NCBI GenBank assembly: GCA_002778195.1
Contig: PCDI01000003.1
Span: forward strand, 1,943,913 to 2,007,912
Direction: 5' to 3'
Length of the DNA: 64,000 nucleotides
DNA from: Raffaelea ambrosiae
Lineage: Eukaryota > Ascomycota > Sordariomycetes > Ophiostomatales > Ophiostomataceae
Both the position numbers and the translations under genes were made by a program. Below are positions 31,108 through 41,274 of the stretch, piece by piece. Position 1 is the first letter of the stretch. Every line of letters begins with the position of its first letter. The notes under the pieces are model-generated. The model was not told the DNA's origin. It was given only the letters and a program-made list of their open reading frames with translations, and ran no database searches.

Positions 31108-33117
31108 ATGGCTAGCACGCCTCTCTATCATCCTCTGAACGAGGACCGCTCCAACTTCCGTCTCTTGACGTTGCTTCCGGGCACAGACGACATGCATGGC
31201 ACGCTGGACGTGCACGACTATGCGACCGCGCCCGCGTACGAAGCACTGTCGTACTGCTGGGGCGACCCGACACCATGCACGCCCATCCAGCTCAATGACC
31301 AGCGCTTTTCCGTCGCCCACAACTTGGGCATAGCCCTGCGCTATCTTCGACTCGCCGACCGTCCACGTGTGCTCTGGATCGATGCCATCTGCATCAACCA
31401 GCAGGATGTGAACGAGCGCGGCCATCAGGTCCTGGCCATGACCACAATCTACCGACGTGCCAGCCGTGTCGTGGTGTGGCTCGGCGAGGGCGACGCGGCC
31501 TCGGATGCCGTGTTCGACGCCGTACCGAAACAGGTACCCAGCGTCGAAGGCTTTGGGCCCGATGTCGAGGCCGTGTGGATAGATTGCGTCGAGAGGCATC
31601 TCGACCCGGAAGGGGCGAACGCGAGCAACACAGACCGCCAGGGACAGCGAAAGCTGGACAAGATCAAGGAGCTGCACTTCCCGGCCGTCACCGAACGGCC
31701 ATGGTGGAGCCGTGTATGGGTGGTCCAGGAGGTGCTGCTCAATCCGCGCGATCCGCTGGCTCTCTGCGGCCACAAAGCAGCCAGCTGGTACGGTCTAGTC
31801 CGCATGTTATCTTTTCTACAACCTGGTTTAAGTGGACTGGCTCTGTCCAAACTCGCCAGGTTGTTCTGGATGCAATATCTGCGCACAAGTCTGCGCCCGA
31901 GTCGGCCCCAAGCAAATCATCCACCGCGACCGCCGCTGGGTGCACTGACACCCGAAGATGCACCGCCCGACGACAGGCGGGTCCATTTGGCCATTGCCTT
32001 GTTAACCATGTCGGGACAGAAGGCGACCAACCCACGCGACCGAGTCTACGGTCTCTTGGGCATCTGCGATGAGGCCGCCCAGAAGGCCATCCAGCCCAAC
32101 TACGGAGAGTCCATTCTCGACGTGTATTGTAGAGCCAGCCGGCACCTGCTCCAGTCCGTTTGGGGGATTTTCTCCTGGTTTTCCTTTTGTCGCGTGCGTG
32201 ATTTTGTCGACCAGGGAGGCATATCGGAAGACGAGGCCGCGCGCTGGCCCAGCTGGGTGCCCAACTTCAACAACCAGCCGGGATTGGAACCCGACAATCC
32301 GTTATTTTCGGAGCGCATAATGACCTATAAGATGCGGCCGCTGCGTCCCAACACGTTCAAAGAGGTGCCTCTGCGGGGTGGTGGTGGTGGTGGTAGTATT
32401 AACACCGAGAAGGGTAGCAGCACCCGGCTTGCCGTCCACATCTCCGCCTCGGTCTTTGACACGGTCGACACGGCTGTGAAGCTCAAGTCGGTCCCCGACC
32501 TATTGAGCCAAATCGTGGGCGAGCTCGACGACTTGGCGTATGCGGCCGCGAAGAAGCCTCTGCCCGTCGGCCACCCATATGGCTGTCTGATCCGCGACTG
32601 GGACGTGCTGACGATGATCACGTGCCCGGGGATGCTCCCAGCGCCCATTGACCGATACGAATACGACGTGGAGCTGGCACAGGCACGGCTGGCATCCGAC
32701 GCTTTTATGGAGGAGAAGTGCGTGCAGCGGCCCGAGTCGTGGCGTTTGCGGACACTTGCGGAGAAGCGATGGTACGCCACAGAAATGGGCATCTGGCAGC
32801 AGATTATGGACGATAAGTTGCAACGGTGGCGGCTCGGCATGGTAGTCGGTCCGGGCCGATATTTCATAACAACCAAGCTGGGCTTCTGTGGCATCAGCTC
32901 GGCGCCGACGCAATCTGGCGACGTGGTCACGCTATGCCCAAATGAGACGTGCCCGGTCATTTTCCGTCCACAGCCACAGCTGACACCCGAGACGGAGACA
33001 TCACCGTACTACACTGTCGTGGGAGCTGCCTATCTAGGAACCCTTGTATACAACGATGAGTTTTTCAAGCTCCATGACCAGGGCCATGTAGAAGAGAGGG
33101 AATTTGACATCATCTAG
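31108..33117 (+). CDS. HET-domain protein (heterokaryon incompatibility type)
   Basis: Single exon, 669 residues from ATG 31108 (MASTPLYHPL). The HET domain has its three usual blocks: YEALSYCWGDP, then RVLWIDAICINQQDVNERGH, then IYRRASRVVVWLGEGD, with RPWWSRVWVVQEVLL and CGHKAASW closing it. Later come TNPRDRVYGLLGIC and RWPSWVPNFNN, which recur in the long HET family, and a C-terminal block with GFCGISSAPTQSGDVVTLCP. These proteins trigger or modulate cell death after fusion of unlike hyphae; only some have that role experimentally. A Gly run near residue 425 comes from a GGT repeat. No neighbouring partner (NLR or amyloid signalling protein) is seen. Confidence 0.9.
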   Translation: MASTPLYHPLNEDRSNFRLLTLLPGTDDMHGTLDVHDYATAPAYEALSYCWGDPTPCTPIQLNDQRFSVAHNLGIALRYLRLADRPRVLWIDAICINQQDVNERGHQVLAMTTIYRRASRVVVWLGEGDAASDAVFDAVPKQVPSVEGFGPDVEAVWIDCVERHLDPEGANASNTDRQGQRKLDKIKELHFPAVTERPWWSRVWVVQEVLLNPRDPLALCGHKAASWYGLVRMLSFLQPGLSGLALSKLARLFWMQYLRTSLRPSRPQANHPPRPPLGALTPEDAPPDDRRVHLAIALLTMSGQKATNPRDRVYGLLGICDEAAQKAIQPNYGESILDVYCRASRHLLQSVWGIFSWFSFCRVRDFVDQGGISEDEAARWPSWVPNFNNQPGLEPDNPLFSERIMTYKMRPLRPNTFKEVPLRGGGGGGSINTEKGSSTRLAVHISASVFDTVDTAVKLKSVPDLLSQIVGELDDLAYAAAKKPLPVGHPYGCLIRDWDVLTMITCPGMLPAPIDRYEYDVELAQARLASDAFMEEKCVQRPESWRLRTLAEKRWYATEMGIWQQIMDDKLQRWRLGMVVGPGRYFITTKLGFCGISSAPTQSGDVVTLCPNETCPVIFRPQPQLTPETETSPYYTVVGAAYLGTLVYNDEFFKLHDQGHVEEREFDII

Positions 33118-34177
33118 GAACGGAGTACCGTATCCTTGAACAACCAATACGAAACAAAGACGAAGGACAGTTTTTGCCCGAAGTTGATGCCGACCAGAGT
33201 GACAAAGTCCACGTCCCATAAGAGCATAGACGGCAGGAAGTCTCAGCTGAGGTACGCAGTTACTTGCCGGTGACTTACTAGCTGAAGGCACTGCAATATG
33301 ACCCGAGCTAACCCAACCCGTGACAGCAGAGCTACCCCGGATTCAGGCAGGTTCTACCGAAGGAATTACCCGCCGGCTTATATTCACATGCATTGGCCCC
33401 CAATTGCTTTACACATTGGCCCCCAATTGCTTTACACAGGTGAATATGCTGTCGTCGGATGGTCATGCCCCCCCCCCCCGTCCAAACTGCCAGGCCCCAC
33501 ACTCTAGGTGCCCCCAGTTAGGCTGTTTCCGGCTATCACGGCCCGTAGCTTGTCCGAAGGTCCGTCTGTAGGGCTAGGGACAGGCCCAGTTACTGCGCCA
33601 CGTGCAATTCGGTCCGATGGACCAGGGGCCGCATCCCTCCCGAATCCCTCGAAACATGGGTCTCGTCACTCATGTTTCCAGGGTCCACAGCATTCCCACC
33701 CCTCCTTTTACACCGAAGTCTGGAAAGAGGGGAGAAACTCAGCAGTGCACAAAACAACCATCGCCAGGTCTGACGTGGCTCATTACTGCATCGAGTATAA
33801 ATCCGTCCGGCACGAAGCAAGCACGTGAACCAACGACCTATCACGAGGCGACGGCTTTCTTGTGGTGATGGGAAAAAATAAAAATAAAAAAATAAAAAAA
33901 TAAAAAAAACCTGTCCATTCCAGCTTGGTCTCTTTAGCTGAATCCATAACACTGCAGTAGTGTCAATAGTTCCACCATGGCATGAGAAGCCTGCACCAAG
34001 AAAGGAAGCTTGGTTCAAAGGAACATTCATTCACCACTCCTTGCGTACACGTGAACACGTCTTTAAAAAGGCAGCGGAGGGCCCTTCATTCCCTCTGCTG
34101 TTTGAATGTGTCCAAAGCAAGTTTTTTTTTTTTTTTTTTCTTTCTTTCCAGTCACCAACTCTGTATATGTGATCGAG
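33118..34177. other. Intergenic region with a perfect 23-base duplication
   Basis: Two adjacent perfect copies of a 23-base unit (CATTGGCCCCCAATTGCTTT + ACA) lie at 33391-33436; each unit contains the palindrome-like TTGGCCCCCAA. An A-rich AATAAAAA tract is at 33867-33910 and a T run of about 20 at 34121-34140, shortly before the beta-helix gene. No gene seen. Confidence 0.6.
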
Positions 34178-35713
34178 ATGCGGTTCTTCTGTGTATCTCT
34201 TCTTTCCCTCGCCTCGTCGGGCCTTGTGGGCTCTACGACAGTCGAATACAAGAACATCAAGAGCTCCAAGGGAGATTATCTTCCCGACTTCAGCTTCGCT
34301 GGCTACCACTCCTCGCAGGAGCCCATCCCAAGTGGCTCTGCGACCAAGTCGCTGGCGGCCACGTCGGGCAACCAGACCACCCGCATTCAAGATGCGCTGG
34401 ACGAGATTTCCCAGTCTGGCGGCGGTGTCTTGCTGCTGGGAAAAGGAAGCTTCACCATGGATGCCGCGCTGACCGTGCCCAACGGGACGGTTCTGCGTGG
34501 CTCCGGCGCTGGCCAGACGGTCCTCGAGTTCAGTTCGGGGGCGTACTCGGGGATCACGCTGGGCTCAGCCGTCGACAGCCCCAACACGACGACCGTGACG
34601 GAGATTGCAGACGATTATGTTGCCACGGGGGCCCTGTCGTTCAAAGTCAAAGACGCCTCCAAGCTGAAAGTGGGCCAGCACATCATGGTGCAGAAGAATA
34701 TCACGGCCAAGTGGATCCGGGCCAATGGCATGGATGATCTTGTCGTTTCTGGCAAGTACCAGACGTGGATCACGGTATGTTGAAAAAAGAAGAAGAAGGG
34801 AAAAAAAATTAGAGAGAAAGAGAGAGAGAGAGAAATAGGACTGTCATTCGTGTAGTTTGCTAACATGGCAAAGCCGGGAACAATCGGCACCCAGCCGCGA
34901 AAGATTGTATACATCAACGGACAATCCATCCACCTGGATGTTCCGTTGACCGATGCCATTGACGCGGACTACACGCCCGGCACGGTGGCCACCTTTGATT
35001 TCCCGGACGCGGCGTCCGAGGTCGGCGTGGAAGACATGTCCATCGTGCTGAGTCCCACGTGTTCGGGCACCAAGATCACCCTGTCCTCGTGCAGCGGCTC
35101 GGCCCTCTCCATCCCCGCCTATGTCACGGACAGCTGGGCGCGCAGGCTCGACATCACTGGCTACAACGGCTTCGTCCTGACCCACGAGGGCGCCATGCGC
35201 ATCACCATTGACCACATCAAGATGAACCGCGACCACACCACCGACAACGCCGCCGGCTACCCGGCGGACGTCACCATCCGCGGGACCCAGATCCTCCTCA
35301 GCAACAGCTCGTCGTACGGCGTGGCGAGCTCCAAGACGTGGCCCGTGGTGACGCAGATGCTGACGGCCGGCCCCAACGCGGTGGTCAACTTCTACTCGGA
35401 GCGCACCGAGAACATCCTGGCGCCGCACCAGCGGTGGGCGCACGGGCTGCTCGTCGAGAACGTCACGGGCGCCTCGGTGGAGGTCACCAACCTGGGCACG
35501 ACGGGCACGGGCCACGGCTGGGCCGCCGCCTACTCGGCGGGGTGGAACATTGACGGGTACGACGTCACATTCGAGTCGCCGCCAACAGCCATCAACTGGT
35601 GCGTCGGGTGCCGCGGCCACAAGATCTCGGGGAACGGCTCGTATGTCGACAAGAGCTCGGCGGTGGAGCCTGCCAGTCTGTTCAAGGCCCAGCTGGCCGA
35701 CCGAGGATATTGA
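34178..35713 (+). CDS. Secreted right-handed beta-helix protein (pectin-lyase fold)
   Basis: Two exons: 34178-34774 and 34856-35713; intron 34775-34855 (GTATGT, GTGTAG), phase 0; 484 residues. An N-terminal secretion signal (MRFFCVSLLSLASSGLVGS) precedes NIKSSKGDYLPDFSFAGYHS, the start of pectate-lyase-3-like beta-helix proteins (YPDFSNAGY pattern). Then come RIQDALDEISQSGGGVLLLG and GTVLRGSGAGQTVLEF, the first helix turns. The second exon has several N-x-S/T sites and helix repeats up to GWNIDGYDVTFESPPTAINW. The fold is shared by polysaccharide lyases and hydrolases acting on pectin or alginate-like polymers; the catalytic residues are not recognisable to me. An extracellular role on plant or algal polysaccharide is the likely reading. 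Confidence 0.85.
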
Positions 35714-36973
35714 GAGAGATCGGCATGTTCTTGTGGGGAGGGGGCTCCGCTTAAGTGGAAACCCCCTTCTATCTACCCTGAAACTCTTTGAGATAGTCAC
35801 CTACGTAGTAGCGTTCGCTGAGCTTGTTTTCAACTCAGCAATCAAGCCAACACGGAATCTACCAACTCGTATGTTTCACACTTTCGGACAATGTGATGTT
35901 TGGTGACAGTAGCCCTCGCCAAAGTTACGAGTCGGTGAGCCTTTCCGTTTGTTTTAGCTTCAGTCCATTGTGGATTGGTGTGGTATTTCCCTCATCCTTC
36001 GTGGTGGACTAAAAGGAGTGGCACCATGTACTCTAGCACCTGTCATTCACTTTTAGTTTAAAACTGTACGAGGTAAGAGGGCGGTGTAAACCCGGGAGTT
36101 ATGAACAAAGAAAGGTGGAGTTGGCAGGTCAAGCCACACCACTAGCCACATCTGTAAGAGGCTTTTCACCACTTGCGGTATGCCCTCGGTTGTGAGCCTT
36201 TGACTAATCAGTACTCTTAGTACCCAGGAACAATGGTCAGCTCGCTGGACGTTTCCCAATCCGGCTCATCGGGAACCGTAGTGTAAAGGATGGCCAAAGA
36301 CGCCTGACGTGCCCGTAACACACGTGGGCCGGGTACGACGAAAAGTATCCCGGCCTCCTCGGCCGGGGCACAGAACAGGCGGAACGCGTATTCCGCGCGG
36401 CCCAAGGTGCAGATGACGGCGACAAGGCCGGGACAATAATCGGCCATCGGGACCCGTGCCTGCCCAACAGCGACCTGGGACCACACCCAGAGTTGTCTGT
36501 CCCTGCCGGCTACGTCAAACCGTCACAAGGCGCCTTTGTCACCAGCACGCCCATGCTGAAGAGACAGCCCACAGTCCGCGACAGAGTCTGCGGGTCCGTG
36601 CTTGTCCGTTGTGGGAGGACGACAGACGAGAAGGAAATACGGAAGCGCGGCGAGATTGCCAATGTTGCATTGTGCGGATCTCCTTAGAACACTACAAGGC
36701 CACGCCAGAGCTTCTCGTGCATGCCGACGCCATGGGCCCCTTGATGGGCGACGGATGGACGACGGATGGAAAATAGAGACATGAGTGAGAATGCATTGTT
36801 GGCATGGGTTCGAAGACACGCAACCGTCGCCAACGTTGGGTTTCCTTTTCCTGATATCGTTCCCAGTAGGACGATGTGTGCTCAGGACGTTGTTGGCATG
36901 AAGCGGTCAATGTTTGATCATCTCGTACATTGAGTATTCGGATTTTTTTTTTTGTTTTTGTAAAATTGATTGT
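35714..36973. other. Intergenic region with a gene-like minus-strand remnant
   Basis: Most of the 1.26 kb is non-coding. On the minus strand 36527-36217 stays open for about 100 codons with gene-like composition (AVGQARVPMADYCPGLVAVI, APAEEAGILFVVPGPRVLRA, TTVPDEPDWETSSELTIVPG then stop). It is preceded by an in-frame TGA and has no start codon before the internal Met. I do not recognise the family; a decayed gene end is the simplest explanation. Confidence 0.3.
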
Positions 36974-37835
36974 TCATTTCCCACAGAATCCGCCATCGAC
37001 AACAATGCACGCGCCCGTCGTAAACTTGTTTCCGGGTGCCGCCAGGAAGAGACAAGCGGCCTGCAGATCCTCGGGCGTGCCCCAGCGCTCCATGGGCACG
37101 CGCGTCATCAGGTAGTCGGTCATGGCCTGGCTGTTGCGGTACTGCTCCGTCATGGCGGTCTGCATGAACCCGGGGGCAATGCAGTTGACGCGGATGCCCT
37201 TGCTGGACCACTCGTTGCTGAAGGCCTTGGTCATCTGCAGCACGGCGCCCTTGGTCGACGAGTAGATGCTGGTCCTAAAGCCGGCCTGGTAGGCCGTGAC
37301 CGACGCAATGTTGATGATGCGCCCGGGGCGCTGGAGCGCCAGCAGCCGGCGGCCAAACTCCTGCATGCAGACATAGTAGGCCTTCATATTGACGTCGACG
37401 ATCTGCTTGGTTAGATGGACCGATACCAGGACCAATACCCGGACCGATCAACGGACATGCTACGGGGGGGCGGCTTACCAAATCTAGATCGTCGTCGGTG
37501 GCGTCTTCGATGGAGCTTCGACGCATGACGCCGGCGCAGTTCAGCTGGATGTCGGGCACGACGCCCGCCGCCCAGAGGGCCTGGAAGCAGCCGCGGATGC
37601 TCTGGGTGTCGCGGAGGTCGCAGGGGTGGACGACCACGCGGGCACCGGCGGCGTTCATCTTTTCCTGGAAGGCGGCCGACAGCGGGTCGTTGGGGACCTC
37701 GATGGAGTGTATGGTCTGGACGCCGGCGCCGGCCAGGGCGACGCTCATGGCCGAGCCCAGGCCGCCGGTGCCGCCGGTGATGACGGCGGTCTGGCCTTCA
37801 AGGCCAAACATGTCCTGGACAAACTGCGACGGCAT
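36974..37835 (-). CDS. Short-chain dehydrogenase, KduD/gluconate-dehydrogenase-like
   Basis: Two exons: 37835-37479 and 37402-36974; intron 37403-37478 (GTAAGC, AAGCAG), phase 0; 261 residues. Classical SDR: FGLEGQTAVITGGTGGLGSA holds the cofactor motif TGxxxGxG, then LNCAGVMRRSSIE (NAG), then INIASVTAYQAGFRTSIYSS with Ser, Tyr and the following TK as the catalytic Ser-Tyr-Lys, then RVNCIAPGFMQTAMTEQYRN and the closing VVDGGFCGK. The start FxLEGxxAVITG and overall length resemble 2-deoxy-D-gluconate 3-dehydrogenase or gluconate 5-dehydrogenase, enzymes of uronate catabolism. That fits the secreted beta-helix protein next door, but substrate assignment within SDRs by eye is weak. Confidence 0.85.
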
Positions 37836-38472
37836 GGCTGTGGAAGGAGTTGGTGGTGTCTCTTGTATGAAGTATGATAGGCCGATGACGTCGGTGGGTC
37901 GGAGCTGTCAAGCAAGCTATGGGACAACGCGTATGCTGTCTACTCAGGTGTTGTTCTCCCATCTTGCTGCAAGGAAGCAATCCATGCAGTATATTTATCG
38001 ACATGTACCTTGCCTCTCCAATTTGCATGAGTCGCCTCGGGGTCTCTCCGCTTTCGCTTTACCCCATCTTTTGGTTATACTGTTCCGCGGGAAGCTGGCT
38101 GCGGCACTGCTTTGCCAATGCCAAGCCTATTTGTTTCTCCAAATGAGGTGCATAAACGGCTTTTCCCCTCAGTTGCGAAGGGTTGCCCAAGCCGGAAGTA
38201 TCGTGGAGGGACTCCTCAGTGGCGGCTGGATCTAGAGTCAAGGGGGGGTTGGTGCTGTCTAGATGGAGGATATCAATGTGTATGTGCGTGTGTGTTCTAC
38301 AAAGACAAGAACTTGTGTTGGCCTCACATCTGGATTCATCGGGGGCTCTGGACTCGAGGCCGAGATTACGCCTGGGGGAAGCGACTGGATTCTAGTATGT
38401 GTGCATCACATGGAGATTATGTAATGCATCCTGATATGAGTCCCTGATGAGAGAAGACTATAACAAGCCACC

Positions 38473-38712
38473 AACGTGGGCCACTTGGATGTCAGGACGA
38501 CAGAATACGGGGACCGCACGTGGTTCGCCTGTTCCATCATTGAGACCAGCGATCCCAAGTTCAAGTGGTGGGAAGACAGTCTGTGGGTAGGTAGGCAAGG
38601 GACGGTTTGTGGTGGATGAGAACGGCTCGGCCGTGGAGTACAACATGTACAAAGACGGCAATGGAAATGTTCACACCACATTGATTGTTCAAGACGTGTT
38701 GCCTCCAAGACT
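38473..38712 (+). pseudogene. Frameshifted remnant of an unidentified gene
   Basis: The plus-strand frame starting at 38473 reads gene-like GHLDVRTTEYGDRTWFACSI and ETSDPKFKWWEDSLW. The frame then shifts by one near 38590-38605 and continues as FVVDENGSAVEYNMYKDGNG and VHTTLIVQDVLPP. Both halves have the composition of a soluble enzyme, and the match ends abruptly on both sides. I do not know the family. No start or stop belongs to it. It lies between two short-chain dehydrogenase genes. Confidence 0.45.
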
Positions 38713-38940
38713 GACAGTGTCTTCCAAGACTGGCGGATTGTACTTTTATTTCTCTTCCTGTTTTCAGTCTGCTATCTCTTGGTCGTGAGATGTTTCCAAG
38801 TATTTTCGGCTTTTCGGCTTTTCGGCATCTTCGGCTGATCCGCCATGCTTGATTTTCGCATTGTTGTTTTGTTGCTTGCTCTTGCATAAGAACTCATACT
38901 CTGCCACTACCTGCACGTCCCGCAGCTTCCGGCTTCTTTC

Positions 38941-40168
38941 TTAGTTCGTCTTGTAGTTGATGTTCGCCGCCTTGGTGGCCATGTCGACATTGTACTGGCC
39001 GTACCACTGCGGCAGAAGATCCGTCAGCGGACCCTCCACCTCGGTCGCGTGCGAGCCGATCAGCACCAGCGCCTTGCCGTTCCAGCTCGGGCTGCTCGCC
39101 AGGGTGACCGCGGCGGCAGCCACGTAGCTCGGCGGCTGCAGGTCGATGCCGTTGGCGCGGAAGGCGCTCCGGACGGTCTCGGTCAGCATGCCGGTCTCGG
39201 TGCCACCGGGGGCAATGGCGGCAATGGTGACGCCTTCCTGGACGGCTCGGTGACGAATGGCACGCAAGAGGCCGACGACCTTGGAGCTGTCAGCTGATTG
39301 CCAAGAGAAGCGACTGCGCTGACCGGGAATAGGAAAAAAAAAAAGAAATCAAACGCTGGCAACACCTCGAATGACGGTCCTTTGTCTCACTTACACCGTG
39401 CTTGGCCGTCGAGTAAAGGGGCAGATTGGGGCGCTCGTTGTAGCCGGACGTGGAGCAGGTGAGAATGATGCTGCCGCCCGGGGTTGGGTTGGCCCGGAAG
39501 AAGGCCAGAGCCAATCGTGTAGCTGGTTGTATTGTCAGAGTCAGAGTTGTGGTCGAAAGTGGCAACAGAAATGCACAGCAAAAGGGAATCTCACTCGCAA
39601 CCACGGATTTCAGGTTGACATCCAGGACTTTGTAGTTGGGCTCGGAGAGGTCTTCTCCGTTGTCCACAGCCACGTCGGCAAAGATGTCGTACGTCTCGGC
39701 GACGCCGGCATTGGCAAAGACCAGGTCGACGTGGCCGTGCAGCTTCTTGGTCTGGGAGAAGACGCTGCGCAGCTGCGCCCAGTCACTGACATCGCATGCG
39801 ACAAACGTGGCGGATCTATGGGGTTTGGTCAGCCATGTACGGGAGACAATACGCAGCACCGCTCGCATCCTCGCATCGCATGTTCGCATGTCCGCATGTC
39901 CGCACCCGTCCGGTCGGCACTTACGGGCCCAATGTGCGTGCCAGCTCGGTGCCCGTGGACGCGTTGATGTCGGCAAAGACCACCTTGCTGCCCTTGGCCA
40001 GGAGCAGTTCCACGACAGCCAGGCCGATGCCACTGGCTCCGCCTGGGTTGATCAGCAACGAAAGAAACGGGAGCGCACTGAATCGTAGTGTTGTGGCTTA
40101 CCCGTCACAATCGCGACCTTGCTGCTCAGGTCTGGAATGCTGGCCACGCTAATCTCAACCGACGTCAT
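38941..40168 (-). CDS. Short-chain dehydrogenase (15-PGDH-like)
   Basis: Five exons: 40168-40102, 40042-39925, 39815-39595, 39522-39395, 39279-38941; all in phase; 290 residues. N-terminus DLSSKVAIVTG joined over the first intron to GASGIGLAVVELLLAKGSKV gives the Rossmann motif TGGASGIG. Then come ATFVACDVSDWAQL, VDLVFANAGV (NAG), the catalytic ILTCSTSGYNERPNLPLYST followed by AKHG (Tyr-x3-Lys), and VTIAAIAPGGTETGML. The longer C-terminal part has LQPPSYVAAAAVTLASSPSW. The pattern matches NAD-dependent fungal SDRs similar to 15-hydroxyprostaglandin dehydrogenase; the substrate is open. It is divergent from the cyclase gene at 41275, so the two may share a 1.1 kb control region. Confidence 0.87.
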
Positions 40169-41274
40169 GATTGGAGCTGTGGGTGAATCGCAGGTCACAA
40201 ACGGCTAGTCGCAAAGGGAGGGAAAATAGAAATAAATAAATAAAATAAGAAATAAAAATTGTAGGAAAAATCATGCAATGGTGTTTTGGGCAGGCATCTT
40301 TCTACGGACGATGCCACCCACTTATTGAACCATGGGAACAGGGCGACTTGGCATCATTTAGAACACGGTCTGCGGACGAGGTTCGGGATATGGCCATAAT
40401 GAGCGGCATTGCCATTGTCGCGCCGACTGTCCCAGTCCTCTCTCCTGAGAAGCCGAGGGAATATGGGGTTTGAGCCCAGGCCGGCTTGGCAGGCCTAGCC
40501 CAAACCCCAACCGGAGACCCGAGCACACAATGGTCGCGGGGCCCCGGTTCACGCTAATGGTGAGGGGAAAGGGCGATTGCTTTTGGTAGCCTACGTGGAC
40601 TTCTCCAATGTCTGATAGCGCGTCTTGCGCAGGACGAGGAGAGAAGCGAGGCCCGCGAAAGGGTCCTTCCTGTTGGCCTGATTGTAGTGCGGAGCCGGAA
40701 TCGGGAAACTGCCACTATCCCCGTCGAGTAGCGCGCACGAGACTTTCATGAGACCTGCCCAAACGAGTGTTAACAGGCGGGGATTAGCAGGCGTTGGAGA
40801 GGGGGCGGACCTTAAGGGGGGGGGCGGAACAGCAATAGATGTATCTTTTTTGGAGAAGATGCCGGCAGTAGGTCGAGCAAAGTCCTCGGCTGGGCCGGTA
40901 AAGCGTGTGAGTGGCGGAGAGTGGGAATATATTGGCCTAGGTGTGAAGGCGAGGAAGACGTGATAACAGCTGTTTCCCCCCCCTTGTCGGTTGTTTCCTC
41001 TCCCGTTGTCTTCGTGATTGTCTTCGTGATTACCTTCGTGATTGTCTTCGTGATTGTCTTGATTGGTATCGTGATCCGTCTCGTGACTGGACATCAGCTC
41101 CTAAGCATCAACAACGCCTTCTCAACACACCTTGTCTGGTTGATTTCCTCGTTTTTCTTTCCTCGTTCGCTTCGCTCACTCGATTCTCTTTTTTTTTTTC
41201 TTTTTCTCGTTCGCTCCGCTCACTCGATTTTTCTTTTTTATTTCTTTCCTCCGGCCACTCGAATCGTCTTCATC
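40169..41274. promoter_or_regulatory. Divergent control region of SDR and cyclase genes
   Basis: Shared intergenic DNA of two genes read away from each other. A 12-base unit GTCTTCGTGATT is repeated at 41008-41062 (four near-perfect units). Closer to the cyclase start, 41161-41233 carries two copies of a CTCGTTCGCTTCGCTCACTC motif whose inverted copies lie in that gene's intron. No gene in between. Confidence 0.5.
41161..41233. repeat. Left arm of inverted repeats around cyclase exon 1
   Basis: Two copies, at 41161-41186 and 41206-41233, of a TCGTTCGC(T/T)(T/C)CGCTCACTCGAT unit separated by a T-rich spacer. Their reverse complements (TCGAGTGAGCG(A/G)AGCGAGC) occur at 42307-42333, 42359-42382 and 42394-42419. 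Matches differ at one to three bases. Confidence 0.85.

Noticed and set aside
40591..41094. Minus-strand frame with NHEDNHED repeats
   Set aside because: Produced by the 12-base GTCTTCGTGATT array in a control region; it is not a protein repeat.
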